Source: Mortierella sp. BCC40632 (lineage: Eukaryota > Mortierellomycota > Mortierellomycetes > Mortierellales > Mortierellaceae). Taken from it: a stretch of 64,000 nucleotides of DNA. This document shows, in pieces, positions 21,625 through 34,691 of this stretch. The position numbers were made by a program, and so were the translations under genes. The notes under the pieces were generated by a model, which made no database searches, was not told the DNA's origin, and saw only the letters and a program-made list of their open reading frames with translations. Positions within the stretch are counted from its first letter, which is position 1. Every line of letters begins with the position of its first letter. The stretch lies in contig WAEK01000006.1 of NCBI GenBank assembly GCA_011634665.1, positions 1,496,501 to 1,560,500 on the forward strand, read 5' to 3'.

Positions 21625-24600
21625 TTGTGGGTGCTGTGATTGTTGTTGATGGTTGCTTCCTCTAGAGTTGGGCGGGTATTGAGCATCGGCCGAGTGACGC
21701 TCTGCCGAGTGTCGGTCTTCCATCATATGACCTTGGCCAGCGGTCGTAGGCGATTGGGGTACCCCATTCCCACTTCGACCACTGTGAGGTGGAGGTGCAA
21801 TCGACCGCTGTTGTCTTTCATAGGCATCCTGGTTCAACAAAAGCTTTTCGTTACTCTTGGTTGAAGGCAATTCCTTGATGGGTGTAGCACCCAACTTTTG
21901 GATTTCAATCTTCTTTCCTGCCCTGTCTCGCTCTGGCGTCTCGACCGGCTCGGAAAGGTCCTTGCCAACATAAACCATGAGGGAATCCACCCACTCGTCA
22001 CGATCCTCATCCGTCTCTGCGCAGAGAACATGACGAATGACGCTGTTGGGGTTCTTCTTGGCATCCACTACAGCCTGACCCTTCTTTGGTTCCAGAATCA
22101 AGAATGCATGGCGATAAGAGTTGGGATCAGTCGCAGATCCATCCATTGTAGAGTCCTGGGACCTTTCTGAGGTCTGCTGTCGTCCGATCTGAGCATTCGT
22201 GAGAGAAATCGAGCCAAGGTGATGGCCGTCCTTCTAGAAATATTTAAATGTAAGGATAATGAGAAGGGAAGTGAATGATGAGAGAGAGAGAGAGAGAGAG
22301 AGTAGAGCAACGGATAAAAGAGTTAGGATTCTATACAGATCAGTTCATTTTCATCCTCAAGGAACTAGAAAATAATAAGAGGTAAAGGAAGCTCTTCTCC
22401 TTTCTCCTTACCGAGTCAAAATATTCCAAGACAGGTCCACGCAACATAAAGTAACGTGTCTTCCAACCTCCAAAGTTCTTGCCACGCTTTGTAAGGTATC
22501 CTTCCTTCCAGCCTGTCTCCCTCGTCTCCTTCTTCTTTTCACGCTCAACAACGTTGGTGCTCAAGAATTCACAGAGATCCCTTGTGTCCTTAATACGGAG
22601 AGATGTCACCTGCTGGAGATACTGTTCCAACGCAATCTTGCGCGCATCCACCTTGGAAGGTGCATGCGTGCTGAAAAGACTCTTGTCGGGCAACTTTGGC
22701 AATGAATTCACAATATTCCTAGATTGAGTCACTCGGAGCTGTTTAAAGGAGTCTTGGTGTTAATACAGTCATCCAGGAGACGAGTGCCCACATGGCCATC
22801 GCGTCCGTTTTTTTTTTTTTTTTTTTACCTTTGAATCCAGGTTGACAAAGTCGGAATACTGCTTCTCCACTCGCCAGAGTTCACTGTCCTCTCGATGAGG
22901 ATACATGGTCTCGTCATGTTCACTCTGCACCTCATGACCAATCGAGACCAAGAAAGAAAGCTGCTCCTTGCCCTTGTCATTGTTGCTGATAATACTTCCA
23001 ACAACAAGCACAGAGACGAAATCTAGATTATCATTAAACATACTGAAAGCTTGCTGATGGAGCGTAGGAGGCCCTCGATGGTTGTGTGACAATTGCGTAC
23101 TGGGCAGCGCATTCGATAGAGAAGAGTTTCCAGAAGGTGTCGGGGAAGCAACTCGGTTGTATCGCGCATTTTCCATGGCCTGCATTTGATCAGCATGCTG
23201 ATGCGAGTCGGATCTCTTTGGTGGAATAGGGATCATAACCGGTTCCCGAAGAGAATCATCCTCGTCGCGCTGATGAGAGGTTGTACGGGCAGCAATCGTG
23301 GGGTAGTCATCATACACCTGCATAGTGGACTCGCGCTTGTTCCGAGTCTCCAATTGGAGTGACAGCTGGCTGCCATTTCTTTCCATGGACTCATCCAGCT
23401 GGTTCGCGTGATGGTCATCACCCGAGGTTCGAGCGTAACCGTTGCTATCAACCATACCATACTGGTTGGCCTCAGGCATACCAGCAGGCATCGAAGGGTT
23501 CATGGGTCGATTATTCCAATGGCCCTGAGATGGCACAGGGTTCAAGCCGCGACCGCCATGTCCTACATGCACGAGATACACAAGTATTAAGTATTCGCGC
23601 TTTCGTAACAGATAATTTAGATGAATAGCATTTAGCATCGGGCGTAGATTGCATACCTTGTACTTGGCCCAGCAATTGATTCTGAAGCTCAATCTGCTGT
23701 TGGATATTTTCCATCGCCACAGCTTGTCCGAGAGCCTTTGCATGTTCAAGACTATCGCCTCCAACATGGATCGGGGCCGAGACATTCTTTCGAGCGGGGT
23801 TGGTAGATTTGTTCATGTACATGCGGAACTTTTCGGCATCCTGGTCAATGATGGCTGCTACAGGGGAAGCAGGGGTTGAGAGAGGGTTTTGGCCGGTAGA
23901 AGGCGAGCCAGGGCTCAGTTCCTGAGCTCCATGGGACATGGACAAAATACCAGGGGGGAGGATGGGCAAGTGAGCAGAGACATTCTTACGGCTGCCTCCT
24001 GGTGCACCGAGGTGGGTGACAGAGCCCGACATGGGCGCGTTGTGATCCATGTAGGGTCCCATGTTCTGTTCATAGCCATGCTGCTTCATTGGTGCATTGT
24101 ACCCTGCCGTGGCGTTGGAATCCTGCTGATGATCTAAGTAGCTTGTTTGAGGGACATAGGTGACCATTCGATCACCTGACAGTTCACCGTTGGGTCGACC
24201 TTTCTTCTTTCCTTGCGGTTGGTACGACTCGTCCTCATTGTCAGATGGGACTGGGGAGGAGGCGTTATCACCAGCGTCTCGACGCTCTCGCCGAGGCGAC
24301 CGAGGAGGAAGATGTGGCATATGAGGACCATGAACTAGGTTGGGATTCATAGGGGCGCCCCGACCGCCCGGGCCATAATTGTGTGCTGCTCATATAATCG
24401 TATGGAAAGGCATCGAGTAAGCAAGGAGAAGGTGAGCCGAGTCAGAGAAATGCTGCGGTATTTCCTTGTTTCCACCAACCCCACTGCCACAGGGCTGTGA
24501 TGACTGAAAAAAAAAGGGAACACACAGAAACATTCACCTAAACACATACATACACACAAATATACACACACAATACTCTTTTCACCATATCAAAAAAAGT

Positions 24601-25415
24601 CGAAACGATGTAAAAACGATGCAAAGAGAGCACACTCTACCTGACAAAGATTGGCTTGAGTCCGAGCGCAAAGGGGCAAGACGAAGATCTCGTTCGACAA
24701 CAATGGACGGCGAGGATGTCGCTGTCGATGCATAGTGCGGGGCACGGGCTCCCATAGGCAGAGTCTCGGACTCATAACTCGCCTGGGGTCCAGTGTTGTC
24801 CTCATTCCCATGATTGAAGTAACCACCATTCTCTGCATCACGGCCGTTGACGTCCTCATAGGTTGGTTCGGCCTCAGCATTCACAGAGTGGTGGGATGAA
24901 GTCTCTCCTGAGGTGGGTGGTGAAGGATGAGGTCCTTCGGTCGATTGTGCTGACTGATCCAGAGAACGAGAGTCGGTCATGGAAGGAGAAGGCGAGGCTG
25001 ACTGGGATCCCAAGGCCTGCTTGGCGTCCCTTTCACCCAGGGCCGGTTCAGCTGGAGGCTCGCTCATATCATGTGCCTTTCTCTCTGGCTGACGCTTGGC
25101 ATGAGGATGACCATTATTGCTGCTATGGTTGGCAACAGGAGGATATTGACCTGAATTTTGCTGTTGAAGGTTACGGATATGCTCATTTTCGGCAGTTAGA
25201 TGCCGAAGAAAGTCTCTTTCTGTCGTGACCTTGGCAACATCCTTTTGCAGGTTCTGAATGATGATCCTCTGCTTCTCGATAATCTTCCACAGTTGATCAT
25301 TCTGCGATCGAAGCGAATTGCGTTCTGTGATGACTTGCTGCAGCGCCGCATCATTTGCCAGCTCGGGCGTCTGGACCAGGGTCATCGACTGTTCCGAACG
25401 GGTAGTTTGGGACAT
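20266..25415 (-). CDS. BEM3: BEM3-type PX-PH-RhoGAP protein, Cdc42/Rho GTPase-activating protein
   Basis: Stimulates GTP hydrolysis by Cdc42-type GTPases at sites of polarised growth; PX and PH domains bind phosphoinositides. Exons 25415-24641, 24385-23657, 23562-22829, 22738-22412, 22233-21508, 21371-20735 and 20579-20266 give 1,413 residues. A coiled coil (about 25-85) opens the protein, then long Ser/Pro-rich disorder. PX lies at about 670-800 (FVSVLVVGSIISNNDKGKEQ, ELWRVEKQYSDFVNLDSK). PH spans about 825-955 (GWKEGYLTKRGKNFGGWKTRYFMLRG to RDEWVDSLMVYVG). A poly-Gln run of about 30 sits near 1,060-1,090. RhoGAP (about 1,202-1,390) keeps the arginine finger in EGIYRLNGS. Exon junctions fall within PX and PH in phase. 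A non-coding or short upstream exon is possible, since an acceptor-like site lies just before the ATG. Confidence 0.92.
21541..21660 (-). repeat. CAA/CAG tract encoding poly-Gln in BEM3
   Basis: On the BEM3 strand this is a mixed CAA/CAG run encoding about 30 consecutive glutamines, with a further Gln/His-rich flank. The mixing of codons suggests it is older and more stable than a pure CAG repeat. Confidence 0.85.
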
Positions 25416-26095
25416 GTCGTCGTCGCTTGCTAGCAAGGAGGAAGAGATGGTGGAAAGGACCAGAAAGGCACGACGAAATGCAAAGATGCCGCCAGGTCAG
25501 TCAAGAGAGGTTGCGTGCAGATGAGTCAGGGCGGTGTGTTTATATGAAAATGTGAGATGATGACGATGATGAGAAAAAGAAAAAGAAAAAGAAAGAGAGA
25601 GAGCGAGCGAGCGAGTAAGAGAAGGAGAGGGGGAGGAAGAGAGAGAGAGAGAGAAAAGTCGCTTTTTAAAAATACTAGGAGAGTAGCTGAGAGTGCGAGT
25701 AAGAGTGCGAGTAAGAGTGCGAGTAGCGCGACATAAATATAACCCCGGCAGAGCCCTCTTTTTTTCCTCACTCACTCACTCTCTCTCTCTCTCTCTCTTA
25801 CTCTCACTCTTCACGTTCTTCATTATTATTATTTTTTTAACAATGCACCTAATGGGCACTGCTAAAAAGGAAATCTCGTTCTGGATTCGGGGGTAAAGAG
25901 AGATGCCTGTCGCATGCGCCTCTACCTCATCTCCGACTCAAGTGACAAGCTCCAGGGACTGCCCTGGATAGGATGGACGCGAGATGGAGAGGCTTTGGGC
26001 CCTGGCATATATATCCCATGCCCTTGCCCGAGAGATAGGCAGGGCAAGAGGAAAAGAGAGGAAACGTAACATCTCCAGCTAGTCCTTTTTTTTTT

Positions 26096-26128
<33 letters not shown>

Positions 26129-27598
26129 GGGTGAGGTGTCCTGTATGTTCAACACAGTAAAGTGATATGTCGCCACAAGAGAGCGAGTAAACGAGAGAAG
26201 GGTGCAGGGTATTTGCTCTGCTATTTAGAATGCCTCGGGGGGGGGGGGAGTGTTGTTGTGTTCAAGGGATGGTCGAGAGGTGGCTCGATGTCGTACCTAA
26301 TGATCGGCGTCCAGGCTTCTCGAGCTGGAAGAGGCCTTGTGAGAGATGATGTGTAGTGGGGAGACAAAGGAGAATTCACGGAGTGGGCGCCGGGAGAAAC
26401 GAAAAGGAACAAAAGGAAGAGGGGTGGGTGAGAAGAGAGAGAGAGAGAGAGAGAGACGGCTAGAGCAGCCTCTGGTTCGAATGGCAGAGATGAGTTTTAG
26501 GTGATGGGAGGGAGAGGATGTGGATGGCGGGAGGAAGGGGCGGGGAAAGATGGAAAAAATAGGGCAATGATGGGATGATGGGATGAAGACAACGACGACA
26601 ATGGCCAAACCCACGAGTAAGAGCGAGTGCCTGCAACAAATTGGGACCTCCTCCCTCTCCTTCCTCCTCCTCCTCCTCCTCCTCCCCCACAGAGCCCTTA
26701 AGAAAATGCTCAGACAGAGAGCTTTTTTTTCACTCGTTCTTGTTGCTCTGCTCTCTCGCTCCCGCTTAGCTTGTCCCATTTGACTGAGGTAGGACTGGCG
26801 TCGTCAGGTCTACCTGCTAGTAGAGGTTTGTACCACTCTCTTACACGGTCTACACTGCGAGTGCACATGCCGTGTGCAAGGTTCCGTTACCCGTTGTACG
26901 ACCTATTTACGGACATGGTGTCTCTCGATTCATGGCCCGTCCATCCAATATACAACTGTAACGCTCGATCTTTATCGTCTGTATCAGGTGGAGGCGTCCT
27001 TGTCCTTGCCTACAATAAGTGAGTTGATCGCTTTTTTTTGACTTTTTTTTTTTTTTTTTTTTTGCTATTTCTCATCTACTCCTATCGTTCTCGCCAATGT
27101 CACCGTTTTTTCAAGGAAAGGAGTACTACCTTTATTTCTCTCTGTATCCTAATAGATTGCTTCATATTACACCATTCATATTATCGCGATATCCAGTGTC
27201 TCCTCCCGCCCTGCTCACACTCTAGCTTTTTTTTTTTTTTTTTCTTTCCCAGTCTGAATACTTCTCTCCCCTTCCCTCACCCCCTTCTTCAGTACTGTTG
27301 TGAGGTGCCAAGGGAGATCATCCCGCTGCGATTTGATCACCGAAAATGGGAAATTGGCAACGTTCCATCTCCCCACCGGTCTGCCCCTGTGGGTCTCCAT
27401 TGTCTTTGATTTGATGTGGATAACGAGAAGGAAAAAAAAGGAGTAGCGGAGGTTCAGTCCAAAAAGTGAGAGAGAAAAAGAGAGAGCAAGTAATGGAGGA
27501 AAAAGGGGGGGGGGGCATTCATAATTGCTCCCTTTGTCGTGGTATCTGCAGCCGTCAGTGCAGTGCCTGAAAAGAGCAAGTCCAGTCCTTCTCTTTCT

Positions 27599-27634
<36 letters not shown>

Positions 27635-28604
27635 ATCAGATATCAGATAGAGAGACCAGGAACATGCATGACATGAGCTGTCGCACATGTTCATAGTCTA
27701 TCCAAGGTAAGCTTTTTTTGTTTTTAAAGCACTTTGAACAAGACGCGTTGTGTGCGAGTGCAGACACCCATTTCTTCCCTGGCACACTTTTTTTCTTCTT
27801 TGGCCCGTGTTGAGCAGAGAGAGAAGAGGAGAACAGGCCTCTTTTTCCCCTCGTTCTCTTTTATTCGGATGACAAGTGGCAATGAGTCACGTGTGTAGAC
27901 TCGTTGGGGAATGGATGGGCGAGAGAGCAAGAGAGAGTCAGAAAGAGTTGGAGAAGGAGAAGAGCAGTCCGACTCTCGCCCATTGGGCAACTTTCTCACG
28001 CCCTTGCGACCCAAAAAGCCCTCCTGGCGCGCCGGTGTTGGGAACAACGGGTGGGGGAAGAAAAGAAGAGAAAGGGACTGTCAGGGCAACTCTTTTTTTT
28101 GCCCCGGAGCAAAAAAAAAAAAAAATATAGCGTGGCCAAGCACATTGAAGGAGTGGGAACAACGGAAGTGAGATCCGTTCATTGGAGCGCCCCAGTGTTT
28201 TGTTGGCCTCTTTTAATTTTTTTTTTAGCGCTCATCCCCGCCCTGGCAAGAAGACGACGGCCTCACTCACACCTATCCCTTCCAGATCGGAGCTGAGCTG
28301 CGACCCTATCGAGCAAGACAAGGCACGGCTTTGTGGGCTACTTGCCCACATCACCTCATTCTCTCTCCATCTCTCCTCATCGTTCCATTCCATTCTCTCT
28401 CCCTCTCTCTTTTTATCTTTTTCTTTTTCTCTTTTTGACACACTCACTTTTCTCTCGTTCTCTCTCTCCTCTCCTCACTTTCCACCTTCTCCTCCTCTTC
28501 TTCCACCTTCTCCTTTCCTCACTTCCACTTTACTCTTTGTCCTCCTCTGCCTTCCCCTCCTCCCCTCCCCACTCCATCTCATTCCACCCCATTCCATTTC
28601 TACC
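25416..28604. promoter_or_regulatory. 3.2-kb divergent upstream region of BEM3 and acetoacetyl-CoA synthetase
   Basis: No convincing exon. The BEM3 side carries GA/CT arrays (about 25570-25660, 25775-25810, 26101-26127, 26437-26457). The middle has poly(T) runs at about 27044-27063, 27228-27243 and 27600-27631, a G-run at 26238-26247 and another at 27506-27515. The last 240 bp before the synthetase ATG are almost purely pyrimidine (28360-28600), a common arrangement for a fungal promoter and 5' UTR. The open frames here are mostly low complexity. Confidence 0.5.
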
Positions 28605-29194
28605 ATGATTGCAGACCCAGTCGAGATTCCTGGCATTGACCGCAACCCACGCAAGATGTGGGAGCCTTCTTCGTTAGAAGACAAGGAGATGGAAAAGTTC
28701 CGGGCCTTTGTTAATAAGAAGCACTCTCTCTCTCTTGGTACCGCTCTCCCTCCCTTCCCCTCCCCCAACTCCTTTCCCCTTTTGTGCTGCTCTAGACAAG
28801 GTCGAAGTGTGTTCTGGACCCTGTTGCTAACTCTTTTTTTAAAATCCCTTCTTTTTGCCCCACCCGTTTTGTCATCCAACACTATCTATTCTCTATCTCT
28901 CTCTCTCTCTCCCTACCAGGAAACTACGCTGATCTCTGGCAATGGTCTGTGGATGAGGTTCAAAAGTTCTGGGCAGACGTCTGGGAGTATACCAATGTCA
29001 TTGCCAGTGTTTCTCCATCAGGACCAGTAAGTTTACTTAATCGATACCTTTCTTTCTTGTTCGCCTCTGTCTATCTCTCCCCAACCTCTCCCAACCTCAG
29101 CCCAATTCTCCTATCCGGCCCCGACCGGCCCCGAAGTGATAAGGATACAGAAAGAACCATCAAAGACCTGATCAAGATCTCTAACGTTACTGAT

Positions 29195-29245
<51 letters not shown>

Positions 29246-31317
29246 TAACGGCACTATTAGGTCGTCGATGAGTCCGTTCCAATGGATACTTTCCCTGTCT
29301 GGTTCGGATCTGCGAGACTCAACTTTGCCGAGAATGCACTCTGGTGCCGAGATCCGTCCAAGACGGCCATCCTTGCGACGGGTGAACTTCAAGAGACACC
29401 CCGAAGGATTTCCTATGCGCAGTTGTACCGATCTGTACGACAGTGTGCCAAGGCAATGCGCAAGGCGGGAGTGGTGAAGGGAGATCGAGTCGCGGGTTAT
29501 ATTGCCAACTGTCCCGAGGCTGTTATTGCCATGTTGGCTGCTTCCTCGATCGGCGCTATCTGGAGTTCAACTTCACCTGATTTTGGAACCGTCGTAAGTC
29601 CAAAAAAAAATGTGGCCTGACCTCTCATTTTCAGGAACTTTTTTTTTTTTTTTTTTATTCCTCGCCTCCTCTTTTTCGTTTGTTCTCAATTGCTGTGACT
29701 AATGTGACCTGCATGGGCGTTTGTTTGCTCCTTTTTCTTTTTCTTTTTATCTTTTTTTTTTTTTTTTTTTTTTTTTTGGCAAACATATGCAAATGACAAA
29801 ATCTCTCTCAGGGTGTTCTCGACCGATTTTCACAAATCAAACCCAAGCTTCTCTTCTCCATCAACGCCGTCGTCTACAATGGTCGCCCACACGATCACCT
29901 TCAAAAGTTGCGTCAAGTCCTCGATTCGTTGGACATGGTCGAGAAGGTGATCTTGATCCCTTTTGTTCCTTCTCAACCTTGTGATGTCTCTTCTGTCAAC
30001 AAGTCTACAACTTGGGCCGATTTCTTGGCCACCTCGGGTGAAGGCTCGGAAAAGGTCGGTTGTCCAAACGACTTTGCAAACGATGACCAGGAACCTATCC
30101 AGTTTGAACCACTTCCCTTCAACCATCCGCTGTATATCCTCTTTTCTTCGGGAACGACCGGTAAACCCAAGTGCATTGTTCATTCTGCGGGAGGTATGCT
30201 TCTCCAGCATAAGAAGGAACATATCCTTCATGGCAATCTTTCCTCCAACGATACCCTGTTCCAATATACGACTACTGGCTGGATGATGTGGAACTGGCTC
30301 GTCTCGGGCCTGACCTTGGGAGCCACCATCGTCCTCTTTGACGGATCCCCTTTCAAGCCCGGTCCATCGGCCCTGTGGGAGTTGGTGGAGAAGGAGCGGG
30401 TGACGGCCTTTGGCACGAGTGCAAAGTACCTTCAGGCGATTCAGGATGTCAATTACCTCCCCTCAGAACATCATGACCTGACACATCTCCATTCGATCTA
30501 TTCAACGGGCTCACCTCTCAAGCCTGAAAGTTATGACTTTGTCTACCGTCATATCAAGAGTGACCTCTTGTTGGGCTCCATCACGGGCGGAACCGATATC
30601 TGTTCGCTCTTTGCCTCTCATAACGCAGCGTTGCCTGTCTATCGGGGAGAGATCCAGTGTCGGTCTTTGGGAATGAAGATCGAGGCTTGGGTAGGACCTA
30701 ACAAACCCGTGCATGGAGAATCGGGTGATTTGGTGTGTTCCAAGATCTTTCCTTGTATGCCCGTATACTTTTGGGATGACCCTGAACACAAAAAGTACAA
30801 GTCGGCTTATTTCGATAATTATCAGGGGATCTGGTACCACGGTGACTTTGTCTGGATCAACCCAAAGACGGGAGGCATTATCATGTTGGGCCGTAGTGAC
30901 GGTACCTTGAACCCGAACGGTGTCCGGTTTGGATCTGCCGAGATTTACAATATTGTGGATACCTATCCCGAAGTGGAAGATTCACTTTGTGTGGGTCAGA
31001 CACTCAAGGATGGTACGGATGAACGTGTAGTCTTGTTCCTCAAGGTGGTAGAATCCAAGGATCCACACAAGGGAACAGCAGTCTTGGATACAGTTTTGGT
31101 CAACAAGATCAAGGCTCATATTCGTAGTCAACTCAGTCCTCGACACGTGCCAGCCTTCTTCCTCAAGACAACTGATATTCCTTATACTGTCAATGGCAAG
31201 AAGGTGGAGATTGCTGTGAAGAAGATTATTTCAGGCAAGACTGTTGTTCCTTCGGGTACGTTGGTCAACCCAGAATCGCTTAAGCTGTACTATGCCATTC
31301 CTGAACTTGAGCAATAG
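28605..31317 (+). CDS. AACS: Acetoacetyl-CoA synthetase
   Basis: Cytosolic acyl-adenylating enzyme: acetoacetate + CoA + ATP gives acetoacetyl-CoA + AMP + PPi, returning ketone-body carbon to sterol and fatty-acid synthesis. Exons 28605-28737, 28920-29026, 29261-29593 and 29812-31317 give 692 residues, close to the animal length. An ACAS N-terminal segment is present (NYADLWQWSVDEVQKFWADV), then NFAENALW. The AMP-binding signature is LFSSGTTGKPKC (about 301-312). Next come YTTTGWMMWNW, SITGGTDICSLF and GIWYHGDFVWINPKTGG, then the C-terminal lysine region YTVNGKKVEIAVKK. The order and the GGTDI block distinguish it from acetyl-CoA synthetase. Start ATG lies in the context TACCATGA after a long pyrimidine tract. 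Intron 2 carries (CT)n, intron 3 poly(T). Confidence 0.96.
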
Positions 31318-31538
31318 AGCAAGTTCTTTCCTCCTCCTCCCCCCTCATCCCACTTTTTTTTCCCCTCCAAAGGAATAGTAGTTGTAGTAGAAGTAATAGG
31401 AAGAGTCATTCATTTTCACCTTTGCATAAAACCTATATTGTAACCACAAGAGGTACCCAACAATATTTTTTTTTCTTCTTGCAAGTGTTGGGATCATTTC
31501 ATTTCGCAAAGACAGCATAAAAAAAAAAATAGCGTATA
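31318..31538. other. Convergent spacer
   Basis: 3' flanks of the synthetase (+) and the GLTSCR1-domain gene (-). It is A/T-rich with short poly(T) and poly(A) runs. No gene. Confidence 0.6.
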
Positions 31539-32129
31539 TTATGGCACTGTTGGCGTAGTAGCTTCTATCCTATTGGTTGTTTGTGTGGTCGTCCCTGGCG
31601 TTGCCGTCGTTGTCGTGGCTCCAGTCTCTTGCTGCTGCTGCTGCAAATCTTGCTGTATCCGAGATGTCTCTGACTCTGATACATCCTTTTTCTCATCTTG
31701 CTGTTGCTGCTGTTGTTGTTGTTGTAACAGTAGTTGTTGCTGTAGTTGTTGCTGCTTCTGCTGTTCAAGAGCCTCCAATCGGAACCGTTCCAAAATCAAT
31801 TTCTGTTGTTGTTCAATCATGGCCGCCTCCACCTTGCGTTGATTCATCAGTTGTTGCCAACGAGGTTCCAATTCTTCTCGGAGTGCCTTGACCTCACTCG
31901 AAATCCTTTCATGTTCTCCCTTGACTTTTTGTAATTCCGTTTGTTCCTCCTCCATCAACAGTCGTGACAAAACTACATCGATCGCACTCGAGGCACTTTG
32001 ATGGGTTGGTTTCTCGGCCCTGGACTTGATTAATGAATGGAAGCGACTGTAGAGATCCTGTGTTCGTTTGTGAATGACCAAAGCCTGCGCATCCAGCTCG
32101 GCTATTATTATTATCATTATTTTTCATTT

Positions 32130-32170
<41 letters not shown>

Positions 32171-33859
32171 AATATAGAGCATCAATACTAGTCATTAGTA
32201 TGGCATGCTGCGGAGGTAAACAAATAACAAGAATGGCTGCAATAGGAAAAACAGTGGTAGCAATAATAATAAAGTGAGGAAGGAGGAGGAGGAGGTTAGA
32301 TGATGACAAACCTTTCTTCCGGTCCGTAAAGGCCTTTGCATGCGCTTCAATATCCTGAGGAGGATATTGCAAAACATGATAAGGCAATAACCGTTCAATC
32401 GCATCCTGTAACGACCTAAAGGGTGTCCGGTTGTCCGTTTGCTCCAATTGTTTATGCGCCCTTTGTAATTCATTCAACATACTGCTTCGAACCGATCCAT
32501 GATGTTCTGCAATCTGTTGTTGCAACAACTCTTCCAACGTCCTTGGAGCTGCTGCCGCCGCTACTGCTGCTGCTGCCAACCCTGTACCTGTACCTTGGAA
32601 CAGACCTCCTGCGCCCGCTAGCGCCCCTGCTTCACCTCCTCCCCCTGCTACTCCAGTAGCTATTGATGTTGATGTCAGAGGCTGAGATGCTGCTGTGCCT
32701 GATTGCTGCTGCTGCTGTTGCTGTTGCTGTTGTTGATTCTGCTGTTGCTGCTGTTGCAAAAGGATCAGTTGTTGACTAGCAATCGGGAACTGGGTAGTAA
32801 AAGACTTTTCCTTTTCTCTCAGCTGAGTCTTGAGTCGATCCAAAGTCTTAACAGCCTCCACCAAACTAAGCTTGACTAGATTCTGTACACTCTCTTCCAT
32901 GCTCTGTGTCAATGCCTTTTGAAGGATATTGATCGTACTCAGCTGAGCCTCGATCTGTTGTTGAAACTGGTGAATCTCGGTCAAGAGGCCATATTGTCGT
33001 TTCTGATCCACAGAGAATAACCCTTCGACACTTTGTTGTTGTTGAAGTTGTTGCTGCAAGAGAAGTGGACGGATATTGCTTGGCAAGGTAACAGGTCCTG
33101 AAGATGTCGTCACAGGTTCAGACGAAGATGAAGAAGAAGAAAGAGGCCGAGCATAGGGCGTTTGTCCAGTCGTGGCTGTGGAGGATTTACCCTTTTGGGC
33201 TCCCTGTTGTTCCAGAGCCTGTTGCTGTTGGAGCTTCTTTTTAGAGTATTTTCCAGTCTTGTTGTACCGACGCGTTGTCTTGGGTTGACCATCTGTCGTA
33301 CTACCAGGGGTCGTCACCATGGTCGAGGTCGATGGCTTGGTCTGGGCTGTCGAAGCCGAGGTCCCTGCACCAACGGTTTGAGACGAAGTTGCTTTACCGG
33401 ACGAGGCAAGAGCTGATTGCTGTTGCTGTTGCTGTTGGACCTGTTGCAACTGTGTCTGTGTGGCTGCGATGGCCTGTGCAGTTGTCTGTTGATGATGAAG
33501 CAGATTGATCTCGGCCAGCAATCGTTCCCGTTGTTCCGTACTAAGCGAATGAACTGACATGTTGTCTGGTAGTTTATAAATGACCTGATCCTTCTTTCGG
33601 ATCATGAGCACTGTCAATCCTGCCATCTGAATATGAGTAACCGATTCGACATCCTGTTGTTGAGGTGCTTGTAATTGAGCAGGTGGTTGAGCAGGTGTTC
33701 CTGGGGCCTTTGAGGAGGTTGGGGTCTAGAGATGTTTTTTTTTTTTTTTTTTTTTTTTAGGTGTTGCTGTTGGTGAGTCTGGCCAGTTTCTTTTTGACAA
33801 GCAAAATAACGTCTGATCCATGCTGGGGATCCGATGAAGCTTACCGAAGGCGAAGCCAT
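31539..33859 (-). CDS. Glutamine-rich GLTSCR1-domain protein (BICRA/BICRAL-like, possible SWI/SNF subunit)
   Basis: Animal GLTSCR1/GLTSCR1L proteins are defining subunits of the non-canonical BAF chromatin remodeller and bind BRD9. Exons 33859-33845, 33725-32312 and 32101-31539 give 663 residues. The first coding exon is just 15 nt (MASPS). The recognisable core is RTPFRSLQDAIERLLPYHVL (about 430-450), followed by DIEAHAKAFTDRKKAELDAQALVIHKRTQDLYSRFHSL, which fits the family pattern. The rest is poly-Gln, Ser/Thr-rich or coiled coil (MEEEQTELQKVKGEHERISS; LILERFRLEALEQQKQQQ). The second donor is GTTTGT, unusual but in phase. The domain assignment is from memory of the motif. A Q-rich Mediator or general co-activator subunit is the alternative. 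Nuclear location is inferred. Confidence 0.75.
32131..32166. repeat. Poly(A) run of 36 in a GLTSCR1-gene intron
   Basis: Uninterrupted A36 on the + strand, so poly(T) on the coding strand, about 30 bp before the 3' splice site. Confidence 0.9.
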
Positions 33860-34445
33860 TACGACTTGACAAATATGTCACAAGGGTAGGATGAAGCGGG
33901 CTTTCCTTTGAAAGAATCGTTTGATGAACTCGAGTTAGGCTGGAGGAGAGGAACAATGGCTGGCCGAGTCGGAAGACAGGGGTGGAGAGTACGTGCGTGT
34001 CAAAAGAAAGAGAGAAAGAGAGAGAGAAAAAGAGAGAGTGGCGGAGAGGAGTTCAATCGTGAGCTATTGGGCGCTGTGCACTGGGGCAAAGACAGCAAAG
34101 GGAGCTGGTCAGCTCCATGGGCACAGAACATGGTATTGAGTGAGGCATAGGATGGAGATGAGAAGCAAGAAGAAGAGATTGAAAAAAGAAAAAATACCTC
34201 GTCTTTCGAAAATTCAAATCGAGTTCTCACAATCGAGTTGGGCCCGTCAGATCAGGAAATGGGGTTGTGCTAAGCATTGCAGGGTCTCTGTCACAGTCGC
34301 GCGGGCATATACGACGACTGACTCTCTCTTCCAAAAAGGTCCACCCTGTCCAAGCCACCCGCGCTGGATTCATTTCGATCAATAATGGGCAAAGCCAAAA
34401 TAAGAGAGTGAGTGTGTGTGAGGAAGAATGAGAGAAAGTGAGCAA

Positions 34446-34480
<35 letters not shown>

Positions 34481-34505
34481 CTCTCAGCACGACTCGACCA
34501 TCACC
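33860..34505. promoter_or_regulatory. Divergent promoter of the GLTSCR1-domain gene and DPH5
   Basis: Interval of 646 bp with a GA array at 34005-34045 and a poly(T) run of about 27 at 34450-34476 just before the DPH5 ATG. No TATA box is evident and no gene was found. Confidence 0.5.
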
Positions 34506-34654
34506 ATGCTTTACGTTATTGGATTGGGCCTCTCGGACGAGCGCGACATTACCGTCAAGGGACTGGATGCCGTCAAGAGCAGTGAACGCATCTATCTGGA
34601 GGCTTACACCTCGATCCTCATGGTCGAAAAGGAAAAGCTCGTACGTTCATATGT

Positions 34655-34691
<37 letters not shown>

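Noticed and set aside
21541..21660. Plus-strand poly-Cys/poly-Val frames
   Set aside because: Antisense of the BEM3 poly-Gln tract.
26455..26490. tRNA-like GGTTCGAAT motif
   Set aside because: No acceptor stem or anticodon arm can be formed around it.
27041..27418. Plus-strand frame of 123 codons
   Set aside because: Poly-Phe and Ser-rich from poly(T) and CT tracts, with no splice or domain support.
28605..31317. Acetyl-CoA synthetase identity
   Set aside because: The GGTDICSLF and GIWYHGDFVWINPKTGG blocks are those of acetoacetyl-CoA synthetase.
31573..31891. Plus-strand Cys- and Val-rich frames
   Set aside because: Antisense shadow of the Gln-rich GLTSCR1-domain exon.
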